A stretch of 64,000 nucleotides of DNA. It comes from Nitrospirillum amazonense. GTDB taxonomy: Bacteria; Pseudomonadota; Alphaproteobacteria; Azospirillales; Azospirillaceae. Numbering within the stretch: position 1 is the first letter of the stretch; each line of letters starts with the position of its first letter. This document shows, one piece after another, positions 45,381 to 53,326 of this stretch. The notes under the pieces are model-generated. The model did no database searches and was not told where the DNA came from. It saw only the letters and a list, made by a program, of their open reading frames with translations. The position numbers and the translations under genes are program-made. The stretch is from positions 675,591-739,590 of the forward strand of contig NZ_VITV01000002.1 of assembly GCF_007828035.1 (NCBI RefSeq), written 5' to 3'.

Positions 45381-46094
45381 ATGCAGATCGCGCGCCGCCG
45401 GAGCGACGCCCTTCTAGGCCGGGAGTCCGAATCCGAGTCCGCAGGCGCCCTCCGCCTCCGCTCCACTGCCCGTCTCTTCAAGACCGCCATCGCCGGGCTA
45501 TTCCTCAGCCTGGGTCTGGTCGCCGCTGCCCCCTCCGCCCACGCCGCTTGCCTGGATCACATCCTGCAGGCTGAAAAGGAGGCCGGTGTGCCGTCCGGCC
45601 TGTTGCTGGCCGTGGCCCTGGTGGAAAGCGGCCAGTCCATTTCCTCGGAGGCCTATGCCGTCAACGTGAAGGGCACCGCCCATTTCGTGTCGACGCCGAC
45701 CGCCGCCGCCAAGTATCTGCGCGATCCCAAGGGCAACCTGCGCCAGGACGTGACCGCCGGCTGCATGCAGCTGTCGCTGTCCGACCACAAGGCGGCCTTC
45801 CACCCGGTGGAAAAGATCGTCGATCCCAAGGAAAACGTGCAGTACGCGGCCCGCATGCTGGCCCGCCTGCGCGCCACCGCCGGCAGCTGGGCCGCTGCCG
45901 TGGCCCGCTACAACGGCGGCAGCGGCAAGACCGCCCATGCCTACGCGTGCAAGGTCCGCAGCAACCTGGTCAGCCTGAACTCCGTCAACGCCTCGCTGAT
46001 CGATGGCAACGGCTGCAGTGACGAGGAAAGCACGGCGGTCACCCCGCGCACCCGTCGCGTCTACCAGAGCGCCACGACCGAGCCGGTGGGCTGA
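45381..46094 (+). CDS. Secreted lytic transglycosylase-like protein (SLT fold)
   Basis: A 237-residue exported protein. A membrane-targeting signal (LFKTAIAGLFLSLGLVAAAP) ends near AHAAC. The mature part has the soluble-lytic-transglycosylase pattern: LLLAVALVESGQS with the catalytic-type Glu, the GCMQLSLSDHK segment in place of the usual GLMQ motif, the ENVQYAARMLARLR helix and VARYNGGSG. It should cleave peptidoglycan glycan strands in the periplasm, possibly for cell-wall gaps used by envelope machines. GGAGGA six bases before the ATG at 45381 fixes the start. Confidence 0.87.
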   Translation: MQIARRRSDALLGRESESESAGALRLRSTARLFKTAIAGLFLSLGLVAAAPSAHAACLDHILQAEKEAGVPSGLLLAVALVESGQSISSEAYAVNVKGTAHFVSTPTAAAKYLRDPKGNLRQDVTAGCMQLSLSDHKAAFHPVEKIVDPKENVQYAARMLARLRATAGSWAAAVARYNGGSGKTAHAYACKVRSNLVSLNSVNASLIDGNGCSDEESTAVTPRTRRVYQSATTEPVG

Positions 46095-46125
46095 TCCGCC
46101 CTTCCCATTTGATCCACCGTTGAAC

Positions 46126-46156
46126 AGGCCGCCCCATGAGGCGGCCTTTCGCTTTC
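46126..46156 (+). terminator. Intrinsic terminator after the transglycosylase gene
   Basis: AGGCCGCC (46126-46133) pairs with GGCGGCCT (46140-46147) over a six-base loop, followed by TTCGCTTTCT. It lies 32 bases after the stop. Confidence 0.75.
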
Positions 46157-46212
46157 TGGGTCGCGGCCACGGCGATTGCCGGTGCCGGCCCTTGCTGGCA
46201 TGCTCCCGCCCC

Positions 46213-47085
46213 ATGAACTACCGCCACGCTTTCCACGCCGGCAACCCGGCCGATGTCATGAAACACGCCATCCTGGCGCTGCTGATGACCCGCCTGACCG
46301 CCAAGCCCGCCCCCTTTGCCGTGCTGGACACCCATGCCGGCATCGGACGCTACGATCTGACCGGGGACGAGGCCACACGCACCGGTGAGGCCGCCATGGG
46401 CATCCAGCGCCTGCTGCAAGCCGCCGAGGCGGGAACCCTGGGCGCCGCCGCGACCGAAGCGCTGGCCCCCTATCTGGACGCCGTGCGCGCCGCCGCCGGC
46501 CAGTCCGCGGGCCCTGTCAGCAGCTATCCGGGATCCCCCTGCCTGGCGCGTGCCTTCCTGCGGGAGAACGACCGGCTGATTCTGGCCGAACTGCATCCGG
46601 AAGACGCACAGACCTTGAAAGGCGTGTTCCGGGGCGACCGCCAGGTGGCGGTGCACCACATGGACGGCTGGACGGCATTGAAAGCCCACCTGCCGCCCAA
46701 GGAAAAACGCGGCCTGGTGCTGATCGACCCGCCCTTCGAAGCGGCGGACGACTTCGACCGACTGGTGGCCGGCTTGGCCCTGGCGCACGGCCGCTGGCCC
46801 ACCGGCATCTACGCCCTGTGGTATCCTATCAAGGACCGCGCCGTAAGCTGGCGCCTGCACCAGCGGCTGGAGGACAGTGGCATACCGAAAATCCTGGCAG
46901 CCGAATTGACCTGGAACGACGACGCCCGCATGGATCGCCTGAACGGCTCCGGCATGATTTTGGTTAATCCGCCTTGGCAATTGGATGAAACTTTAGGGCA
47001 AATGCTGCCGGCTCTGCACGAGGCCCTTGGCTTCACCCAAGGTATCGCCCATGTTGAATGGGTCGCCGGCGAACATATTGCCTAA
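46213..47085 (+). CDS. rlmJ: 23S rRNA (adenine(2030)-N6)-methyltransferase
   Basis: A 290-residue cytosolic enzyme methylating A2030 of 23S rRNA. The signature N-terminus MNYRHAFHAGNPADVMKHA is complete, the SAM-binding region is VLDTHAGIGRYDL, the catalytic DPPF motif is in LIDPPFEAADDF, and a NPPW sequence appears near the end. The ATG at 46213 is the family start; the longer open frame upstream covers the terminator of the previous gene and is not used. 71 bases before a second cheZ. Confidence 0.94.
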   Translation: MNYRHAFHAGNPADVMKHAILALLMTRLTAKPAPFAVLDTHAGIGRYDLTGDEATRTGEAAMGIQRLLQAAEAGTLGAAATEALAPYLDAVRAAAGQSAGPVSSYPGSPCLARAFLRENDRLILAELHPEDAQTLKGVFRGDRQVAVHHMDGWTALKAHLPPKEKRGLVLIDPPFEAADDFDRLVAGLALAHGRWPTGIYALWYPIKDRAVSWRLHQRLEDSGIPKILAAELTWNDDARMDRLNGSGMILVNPPWQLDETLGQMLPALHEALGFTQGIAHVEWVAGEHIA

Positions 47086-47090
47086 GGACA

Positions 47091-47104
47091 TAACCTTTCG
47101 GTTA
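47091..47104. promoter_or_regulatory. Inverted repeat TAACC-N4-GGTTA upstream of cheZ copy 2
   Basis: TAACC-TTTC-GGTTA, a perfect 5-bp inverted repeat 50 bases before the CheZ start. The half-site GGTTAG recurs upstream of the transglycosylase gene and in the divergent region of the two response regulators. Confidence 0.4.
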
Positions 47105-47156
47105 GGTTCGCTGTGAGTGACATCAGTGGATACGACGGGGAAAGAGGATCCAGCGG

Positions 47157-47909
47157 ATGGCGCAGAACGGTCAGCGGCCTTTCATGGCGGAAATTCAACG
47201 GCAGCGACGGGCGCAAGACCAACCCGGCACCGTTGACGCCCTGTCGCTGTCAGCCACCACGCTGAACCCGGCCGCCTTGGCCCCGCTGACCCCGGCGCAG
47301 GAAATTCGCCTGGACACGTCGGAAGTGATGGAGGCGATCCAGCATCTGGGTCAGAAGCTGGACCGTTTCCTGAATACCGACCACACCCAGATCGAAGCGA
47401 TCCATGTGGAGATCGCCGACATCGCCGGCCGCATCAAGGCGACGAAGCTCGAAATGGCGGCCCTGCGTCATCCGTTGGCCAAGGACGACACCTTCATGGA
47501 GGCCAGCCAGCAGCTGACCGCCGTCGTCGCCTCCACCGAGGCCGCCACCAACAGCATCATTCAGGCGGCCGAGGAGATCGACGACATTGCCAATGAGGTT
47601 CGCTCCCAGTTGCCGGAAGGCTACCAGAACTCTCGCCTCAAGGACCTGAATGAGGTCACGCTGCGCATTTTCGAGGCCTGCAACTTCCAGGACCTCACGG
47701 GCCAGCGAATCACCAAGGTCGTCCAGGCCCTGAGTTTCATCGAAGAGCGGGTCGAGGCCATGATGTCGCTCTGGAACTCCAAGGAGTTCGAGACCATGCC
47801 CCTGCCCCCCTCCATCCATAAGCATGATGAGGGCCTGGAGCTGCACGGCCCCGTCAAGGACGGCGGCCAGACCATCTCGCAGGCGGACATCGACGCCCTG
47901 TTTGATTGA
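47157..47909 (+). CDS. CheZ-family CheY-P phosphatase (copy 2)
   Basis: A 250-residue helical protein of the CheZ family. The catalytic segment FEACNFQDLTGQRITKVVQAL has Asp179 and Gln183 in the positions of the catalytic pair, and the C-terminal tail ISQADIDALFD resembles the CheY-binding peptide. It differs from copy 1 by a longer N-terminus with a predicted coiled coil (about residues 55-105). It may serve a second CheY or have a motor-independent role. AGAGGATCCAG lies before the ATG. The dispersed element copy C follows directly. Confidence 0.88.
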   Translation: MAQNGQRPFMAEIQRQRRAQDQPGTVDALSLSATTLNPAALAPLTPAQEIRLDTSEVMEAIQHLGQKLDRFLNTDHTQIEAIHVEIADIAGRIKATKLEMAALRHPLAKDDTFMEASQQLTAVVASTEAATNSIIQAAEEIDDIANEVRSQLPEGYQNSRLKDLNEVTLRIFEACNFQDLTGQRITKVVQALSFIEERVEAMMSLWNSKEFETMPLPPSIHKHDEGLELHGPVKDGGQTISQADIDALFD

Positions 47910-47920
47910 TCCTCAAGCGG

Positions 47921-48038
47921 CGGGCGTTGGCATCCGCCGACTTGGCTTATTCTCATTCTGCAGCCCGCCACGCTTCCGCCGGAACTCCGGCGGGCGCAGT
48001 CGCGCCCTACTGCGGCATGAGACCATTCTCATGCCGGT
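47921..48038 (+). repeat. Dispersed multi-hairpin intergenic element, copy C
   Basis: Copy 3' of cheZ 2. Hairpins: GTTGGC-ATCC-GCCGAC (47926-47941), GGGCGC-AGTC-GCGCCC (47992-48007) and CGGCATGAGA-CCAT-TCTCATGCCG (48013-48036). The middle arms differ: CCGCCGG/CCGGCGG (47976-47993) replaces the GAAA-type hairpin of copies A and B. Confidence 0.75.
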
Positions 48039-48103
48039 GGAGCGCTCTTTTATATTCCTTCTGTAATGCGCGAGCCCACGGTGGTGAGCCCCATAAACGG
48101 CAA

Positions 48104-48124
48104 CAGGGGCCCAAGGGGCCCCTG
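48104..48124. terminator. Strong hairpin 3' of the response-regulator gene
   Basis: CAGGGGCCC and GGGCCCCTG form a perfect 9-bp stem with a three-base loop, enclosed by complementary CACGGTG/CACCGTG arms further out. No long T-run follows on either strand, so it may be a terminator or mRNA 3'-end stabiliser. Confidence 0.45.
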
Positions 48125-48169
48125 CACCGTGTATCGGTCCCCGGAGGGCCGAAACATGCCGTCGATCTT

Positions 48170-48970
48170 TTAGTTGGTCAGGGTGCCGGCCATGAAGGCC
48201 ATGCTGCCGAAGCCACTGCGCGCGGCGGCGACAGCCACCTGCGTGCGGTTCTTGGCACCCAGCTTCTGCATCACCGCGCGCACATGAACCTTGACCGTGC
48301 CTTCCAGCACGCCCAGTTCGCGGGCGATTTCCTTGTTGGAGCAGCCGGCCAGGATCAGGCGGAAAATATCCTGCTGGCGTTCGGTCAGACGGTCCGCCAA
48401 GGCGGCCTCGCGGCTGGCCGGAGCCTGGCCCATGGCCGGGCCCGAAGCGCCGCGCACACCCGCCAAGGCGGCGGTGAGCGCCTGGCGCGGCATGGCCACG
48501 TAATTCTCACCCGACAGGATCAGGGTCAGCGTACGCTCCAGCACCTCGGTCGGGCCCGTCTTCAGCACATAAGCGCGGGCGCCGGCGCGGATGGAGGCAA
48601 TGACCTCATCCCCTTCCTGTACGGCGGACACCGCCACCACGGGCACGGAGCCCAGGGCGGAAGTCAGCTGCGCGATGGCTTCAACCCGGCTGCCGGACAG
48701 GCTGTCCAGGTCGAGCAGGACGAGATCGATTCCCGGCGCGGACATGGCCTGTGCCAGCGCTTCCTCCACGGTGCCGGCCTCAAGCGCCGACGCACCCGGG
48801 AACTGGGTGGTCAGCATCAGGGCGGCGCCGCGGCGCACCAGGGCCTGGCCATCCACGACGAGAAAAGTGCGGTGGCGGGGCGAAGCGCCCACACCGGCAA
48901 TTCCGTTTTCCAAACCATCCTCGGCTAGACTGCTGACAGTCCCGGGAAAACGCGCGGTCATGCTCATCAT
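48170..48970 (-). CDS. NarL/FixJ-type response regulator
   Basis: A 266-residue regulator with an N-terminal extension of about 30 residues, a receiver domain and a LuxR-type DNA-binding domain. The phosphoacceptor region is VLLDLDSL and the conserved Lys is in AYVLKTGP, but the usual acidic pair near the start is reduced to one Asp (VVDGQALV). The HTH has LTERQQDIFRLILAGCSNKEIARELGVLEGTVKVHV. Start chosen at the ATG at 48970 after GTGGGG; a longer frame reaches 49018. No sensor kinase is adjacent. Divergent from a second regulator of the same class. Confidence 0.88.
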   Translation of the reverse strand: MMSMTARFPGTVSSLAEDGLENGIAGVGASPRHRTFLVVDGQALVRRGAALMLTTQFPGASALEAGTVEEALAQAMSAPGIDLVLLDLDSLSGSRVEAIAQLTSALGSVPVVAVSAVQEGDEVIASIRAGARAYVLKTGPTEVLERTLTLILSGENYVAMPRQALTAALAGVRGASGPAMGQAPASREAALADRLTERQQDIFRLILAGCSNKEIARELGVLEGTVKVHVRAVMQKLGAKNRTQVAVAAARSGFGSMAFMAGTLTN

Positions 48971-49509
48971 CTGAAACCCCACGTTCGAGTCCGGCCACTT
49001 CCGGCCCAGGCCATCCAAAACGCTTCATCCGGCATCGGGCCCCGCGTGGCAGGTCCCTGATGATCGCCCATCGGTTCCGGCACCTTTGGCCCCCGGACCG
49101 ACACTTTCGATGAACGCGTGACCCTGACTGGTTAGCGACACCTTCGCCATTATGACCATTCGAACACGGCCAAAATGGGGCAACCTAACCTTTTTTCCCC
49201 GGGAACCCCATTTCCGCCGTGGTACCCCCTAGGCGGCTTCCGATTTTCCCGGGTGGCCAAACGATCCACCTCACGATGTGACAGACTGTGACCCGTTTTC
49301 AGACATGCCGCAACAGAAACATGGCGTTCGGGGTCACTTTCCCATAGGATTGTCGCAATAGAACTGGCGATCTATTACCTGGCCACGGGGCAAATAGGCC
49401 GTTAACAGGTTAGCGTCGACATTTCACGAGTATCCACGACAATGTTAGTAAAATTTTTAATAAACAGTCTCCGGTGGGGGAGACCGCAATCACAATGGGG
49501 GAATAGGCA
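48971..49509. other. Divergent regulatory region between two response-regulator genes
   Basis: About 540 bases without a gene. GGTTAG occurs at 49130 and 49408 and its complement CCTAACC at 49184. The part next to the rightward gene (49438-49475) is AT-rich with TAAAATTTTTAATAA. Promoters for both genes must lie here; no exact consensus seen. Confidence 0.5.
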
Positions 49510-50172
49510 ATGACAGGCCGCAGCGTTCTTCTGATCGACCAGGATCAGTTGTTCGGGGCGGCACTGGGTACATTGCTGGGGGAAGATAGCTTCCAGCTGT
49601 TACCGCCCGTCCCTTCGGTTGAGGAAGCAATGAAGGTGCTGCGGGACATCGCAGCGCCCGATTTGATCATGGTCGACCCTTGGGGCATAGACCCGCCGCG
49701 CGTGGCCAGCGAGCTGCGGCGATTGCGCGCATCCGCCCCCCAGACCCGCATCGCGGTGCTGACCTCCGACACCAGTGATTCGGTGCTGAAGGCCAGCCTG
49801 TTCGCGGGCATGGACGGCCACCTGTCAAAATCATCCGGCGTCGCCACCCTGCGCGACGCGCTGGAACTGATCCTGGCTGGCGATGCCGTGTTTCCGCCGC
49901 GCGCCGCCGCCCTGGTGGCCCAGGCGCAGCAGCCCCAGGGGCCCACGCCGGCCGATCTGGTGGCGGCCACCGCCGATCTGTCGCGGCGCGAGATTCAAAT
50001 CCTGGGCTGCTTGCTGGCGGGACAATCCAACAAATCCATCGCCCGCCGGCTGGAAATCACCGAGTCCACGGTGAAGATGCACTTCAAGAACGTGATGCGC
50101 AAAATCGGCGCACAGAATCGCACCCAGGCCGCTGTCTGGGCTATTCAGCGCGGCATCGGTCCGCTCAGTTAA
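49510..50172 (+). CDS. NarL/FixJ-type response regulator
   Basis: A 220-residue protein with a receiver-like domain (LLIDQDQLFGAALG, phosphoacceptor Asp in LIMVDPWG, conserved Thr in AVLTSD and Lys in GHLSKSSG) and a C-terminal LuxR-type helix-turn-helix (LSRREIQILGCLLAGQSNKSIARRLEITESTVKMH). Key phosphorylation residues are present although the loop after the Asp is atypical. Divergent from the regulator at 48170-48970; both share the GAKNRTQ/GAQNRTQ sequence after the HTH and look like paralogues. Confidence 0.88.
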   Translation: MTGRSVLLIDQDQLFGAALGTLLGEDSFQLLPPVPSVEEAMKVLRDIAAPDLIMVDPWGIDPPRVASELRRLRASAPQTRIAVLTSDTSDSVLKASLFAGMDGHLSKSSGVATLRDALELILAGDAVFPPRAAALVAQAQQPQGPTPADLVAATADLSRREIQILGCLLAGQSNKSIARRLEITESTVKMHFKNVMRKIGAQNRTQAAVWAIQRGIGPLS

Positions 50173-50240
50173 GTAGTCCCCCAGCCTGCGGCGGACGCGA
50201 TCCGCCTCCCATAGCGGCATGAGTACGCCGTTGATATGGC
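50163..50240 (+). repeat. Remnant of the dispersed hairpin element (copy D)
   Basis: GGCGGACGCGATCCGCC and AGCGGCATGAG occur in the same order as in copies A and C, directly after the regulator stop. The ATCC-loop hairpin is missing and the last hairpin is reduced to CGGC/GCCG. Confidence 0.45.
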
Positions 50241-50268
50241 GCCAAGCCGCCCGAGAAACCTTCGACAC

Positions 50269-50312
50269 AAAAGAAAAAGGGCGCCGCCCAGCCGGGTGGC
50301 GCCCCTTTCTTA
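50269..50312. terminator. Bidirectional terminator (response regulator / OmpA-like gene)
   Basis: AAGAAAAAGGGCGCC pairs with GGCGCCCCTTTCTT around a GC-rich loop, with one-base slippage. A/T runs on both sides suit two converging genes. Confidence 0.8.
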
Positions 50313-50441
50313 TTTCCACCGTCCGGTTCCGGCCCCTTAGGCGGGAGCCAAAGGCTGGAGTTCCGGAAGGCGTCGTCCTCATCTGGTCGGAGAGCCGGGC
50401 CTGGGGTTCGCCCAGGCCCGCTCACCGATCCCCTGACTGGA

Positions 50442-51512
50442 TCAGGGGAAAATGATGACGGCGCGACGGTTGGACGGCTCACGCACGCCGTCCGCGGTCG
50501 GGACCAGCGGATCGGACTCGCCCTTGCCGTCGGTGGCGATGGAGGCGCCGACGCCCTTGGACGTCAGGTAAGCCTTCACGGCCTCGGCGCGGCGCATGGA
50601 GAGCTTCAGGTTGTAGGCGTCCGAACCGGAACGGTCGGTGTAGCCCGTCACGTTGATCTTCGTGATGTGGCCGGTGGCAGCGTCCTTGGCGGCGTTGTCC
50701 AGCACGGTCTTGGCGTCAGCCGACAGGTCCGTCTTGTCCCAGTCGAAGAACACCGTGAAGTTCCGCGAAATGGACGGAGCCGGCGGCGGGGGCGGCGGGG
50801 GCGGGGGCGGCGGGGGAGCCGGCGGAGCTACGGTCGGGGTCGGCTTGGGCGCCGGGGCCGGCGGGGCGCCGAAGGTGTAGCGCAGGCCAACCAGGACCGA
50901 GTGGTTCTGGTAGCCGGCCTTGAACTTCGGAGCGTTCGACGGCTCGTAGGTGGTGTCCGGCGTGCCCATGAAGCGGTAGCCGACGGTGAAGTCCAGGTTG
51001 TCGCTCAGCGCGTAGGCGACGCCGGCAGCCAGCTGGTAGGTGAAGGCGGTGGTGGAGGTCTCCACCGACAGGCCCGGCGTGTACAGGTCGCCCACGCCGT
51101 CGAACTTGTAGCGGCCGAAACCGATACCGGCGCCGACATACGGACGCAGCGGGCTGTCGACGTTGAACTCGTAGTAGGTGACGGCCATGAAGGTCAGGGC
51201 GGTCAGGTCACCGGCGCCGCCGGCGCGGCCCGGGCCGCCACCGGTGATGTCGCCGACGGTGCTGCCACCGTAACCGATTTCCGCACCGACGCGCACGCCG
51301 TTGCCGAACTTGTAGCCACCCTCGACCAGGCCGGTGGGCGAGGTCGTGAAGTCGGCCTTGTCGGTGTAGACCGGGCCCTTCAGGTCGGTCTTGTCAGCCC
51401 AGTTCACACCGGCCTGGGCACCGAGGTAGTAGCCCTCGTTGGTCTGGGCCAGCGCGGTGGCCGGCAGACCGAGCGCGAACACCGCGCACAGTAATGAATG
51501 ACGGAGTTTCAT
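50442..51512 (-). CDS. OmpA-family outer-membrane protein
   Basis: A 356-residue outer-membrane protein. Signal peptide to about residue 22 (ATALAQ), an eight-stranded beta-barrel to about 215 (GYYLGAQAGVNW, GVRVGAEIGYGG, LDFTVGYRFMG), a proline-rich linker with eleven consecutive prolines around residues 235-245, and a C-terminal OmpA domain (INVTGYTDRSG, LSMRRAEAVKAYL, EPSNRRAVIIF) that grips peptidoglycan. Anchors the outer membrane to the wall. A long leader carries an 8-bp stem just before the AAGGAGGAG ribosome binding site. Confidence 0.94.
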   Translation of the reverse strand: MKLRHSLLCAVFALGLPATALAQTNEGYYLGAQAGVNWADKTDLKGPVYTDKADFTTSPTGLVEGGYKFGNGVRVGAEIGYGGSTVGDITGGGPGRAGGAGDLTALTFMAVTYYEFNVDSPLRPYVGAGIGFGRYKFDGVGDLYTPGLSVETSTTAFTYQLAAGVAYALSDNLDFTVGYRFMGTPDTTYEPSNAPKFKAGYQNHSVLVGLRYTFGAPPAPAPKPTPTVAPPAPPPPPPPPPPPPAPSISRNFTVFFDWDKTDLSADAKTVLDNAAKDAATGHITKINVTGYTDRSGSDAYNLKLSMRRAEAVKAYLTSKGVGASIATDGKGESDPLVPTADGVREPSNRRAVIIFP

Positions 51513-51852
51513 TCGTCGTTTCTCCTCCTTCTGACCGAGGGGTACGTCTCCCCAAAGGAACCCTCGGTTGAATTAAGACTACCCTTCGCGCCAGGACGTG
51601 GCGCCTTTGATTGTCCCGCCGAACGGCAGGGTTAGACAACGTCCTGAGTTAATTCAATCCTTCAACACCGAACGGGGAGCAACCCAGCCTTGTGAGCTAC
51701 GCCGTTCGGCCCGTCAGGACACGCCGTTAATCGGATGGAAATGAGGTTAAACTGAGGCAGGAATTTTCAAGGGGCGCGGTTTGCATAAGTAGCGGAGGCG
51801 CCATCCGCCATTTGCATATTGCACGGTCCTAGGGCTTTAGTTAGCCCCAATG
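51513..51852. other. Leader and upstream region of the OmpA-like gene
   Basis: No gene seen. Leftward the leader has ACCGAGGG/CCCTCGGT arms (51534-51541, 51561-51568) close to the start codon. Further out are two TTTGCATA direct repeats (about 51780 and 51810) flanking a GCGGA/TCCGC stem. Confidence 0.45.
51534..51568 (-). promoter_or_regulatory. Hairpin in the OmpA-like 5' untranslated region
   Basis: Perfect 8-bp arms ACCGAGGG and CCCTCGGT with a loop of about 19 bases, ending 21 bases before the start codon. In enterobacterial ompA a 5' hairpin stabilises the mRNA; the same could apply. Confidence 0.55.
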
Positions 51853-52167
51853 TCATTCACGACCGTAAAATGCCGATTCTGCCGCAGCACGGGCCGCCGC
51901 CGCGTCGGCGAAGACTTGCCCATCGAGGGCCTGGGCACGCATGTGAACCGCGTGGAAGGCCATGCCGTCGGGATGCACCGTCACCAACCCTACCGCTTCC
52001 TCGTCGATTTCAATGACATATGCCATCGGATCAGGCAGCGCCGAGGCCGCCTGCCGGGCCGGGCGCGCGGCGCTCGCTTCGTGGTCGTGCGTGGGCGTAA
52101 ATTCAATAGGCTCACCACCGGCGGGCATAATATCCAGAGCCTCGTGGAGAGCTATTCTATTGGGCAT
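51853..52167 (-). CDS. Small hypothetical protein
   Basis: Not recognised. A 104-residue soluble acidic protein: an N-terminal part with THDHEASAARPAR of low complexity, then a probable alpha/beta domain (AYVIEIDEEAVGLVTVHPDG, then FHAVHMRAQALDGQVF and an Ala-rich helix). The pattern VIEIDEEAVGLV resembles small cargo or sensor domains but no family is claimed. AAGGAG eight bases before the ATG at 52167 makes it a real gene; an extra ATG six codons upstream is less likely. Confidence 0.65.
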   Translation of the reverse strand: MPNRIALHEALDIMPAGGEPIEFTPTHDHEASAARPARQAASALPDPMAYVIEIDEEAVGLVTVHPDGMAFHAVHMRAQALDGQVFADAAAARAAAESAFYGRE

Positions 52168-52374
52168 AACCCATTCTCCTTTCATCAGGCGCGCCTCACG
52201 GGAAGGGCGCCGACTTGCGGAGCGGATTAAACAATCCCCAGCATTACGATTTCCACCACGCTTATGGGCATAGCGTTACTTTGTCACCAGCCCTTTGTTA
52301 TCCCCCGCCTGGGCTGGCCCTTAGGCCCACACCCGGAAATTCGGGCATGGGCCTTATGACCTTTGGCGCTGACG

Positions 52375-53103
52375 TTAGTGGGACGCGCCACTGGCGGCGC
52401 CGCCGGCATCCTTCGTGGCGGCGGCAGTGGGAATCGCGACCGCGGGGGTGGGGCCGGTGATGCGATCACCGGCCGTGGCGGCGGTCATGACCGGCGGCGG
52501 CAGGTCGCAGCGCGGCAGCTCCGACACGCGGACGACGGCATCGTTGGTGACGGTCTTCACCACGTCGGCGTCGCTCATCAGCTCAGCCTGGGCCAGCATG
52601 TCGGCATGCTGGGCGCAGTAGATATCGGTGGAGACGGCCGCGATGTGCTGGGACATTTCGTTGGCCAAGTGGGTGCGCAGGGTGTCCAGCGCGCGGTTGG
52701 GGTTGCCCTTGGCCGTCTTGCGGTAGTGGGCGATCAGCGAGTCTTCCCAAGCGATGATCTGCGCCTTGTGCGCCAGCGTGAACTTCTTGTAGCGCACATA
52801 GAGGCCTTCGTAGTTCCCGCCCAGCTGCTGGCAGGTCAGGCCGATGACCATCAGACGGGTGTGGTAGCGGATGGCCTGTTCGGCATCAAACTCCGCCGGG
52901 GAATAGCAGGGACCCGACACCTTGGCCGGCTTGGGAGTCTTGGCGGCCTTTTCCGGTGCGGCCTTCTTGGATGCCGCGGCCTTCTTGGCCGGGGTCGTCT
53001 TGTCGGCAGCGAAGGCCGGCGCGCTTACAGCGGCGGCGGCCAGCGCAATGGACAGGAGGGGGGCGGCGAGCAAACGGGCACGCGTCATGGCGCGGGTATC
53101 CAT
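52375..53103 (-). CDS. Secreted hypothetical protein with Lys/Ala-rich linker
   Basis: A 242-residue exported protein, not assigned to a family. Signal peptide (RARLLAAPLLSIALAAAAVSAPAFAA), then a Lys/Ala/Pro-rich stretch (KKAAASKKAAPEKAAK), then a helical domain with four cysteines (GPCYSP, GLTCQQLGG, DIYCAQH, LPRCDLP) that probably form two disulfides, and an Ala/Thr/Gly tail. The CYSPAEFDAEQAIRYHTRLMV helix and cysteine spacing look like a small periplasmic helical fold. Start uncertain between ATGs at 53103 and 53088; neither has a good ribosome binding site. Confidence 0.7.
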   Translation of the reverse strand: MDTRAMTRARLLAAPLLSIALAAAAVSAPAFAADKTTPAKKAAASKKAAPEKAAKTPKPAKVSGPCYSPAEFDAEQAIRYHTRLMVIGLTCQQLGGNYEGLYVRYKKFTLAHKAQIIAWEDSLIAHYRKTAKGNPNRALDTLRTHLANEMSQHIAAVSTDIYCAQHADMLAQAELMSDADVVKTVTNDAVVRVSELPRCDLPPPVMTAATAGDRITGPTPAVAIPTAAATKDAGGAASGASH

Positions 53104-53326
53104 ATCAGTATCGGAACGATCGGCATCGTGGCGGCGGCGCGGCACATCCCCATGAAGACATCCCCCTTGCCGGTCAAGGCCAGGAGGAACGCCCGCGATC
53201 AGGCCCCCGCATCCACCACATCTTGTACTTTTAGCCCTGCATGCCCACCATGAGCAAGAGTCGGGCGCGACCTAGCCCATAAGGGCGGGGTCCAGGCGTG
53301 ACCGTCCCACGGAAATGAGGAACGCC

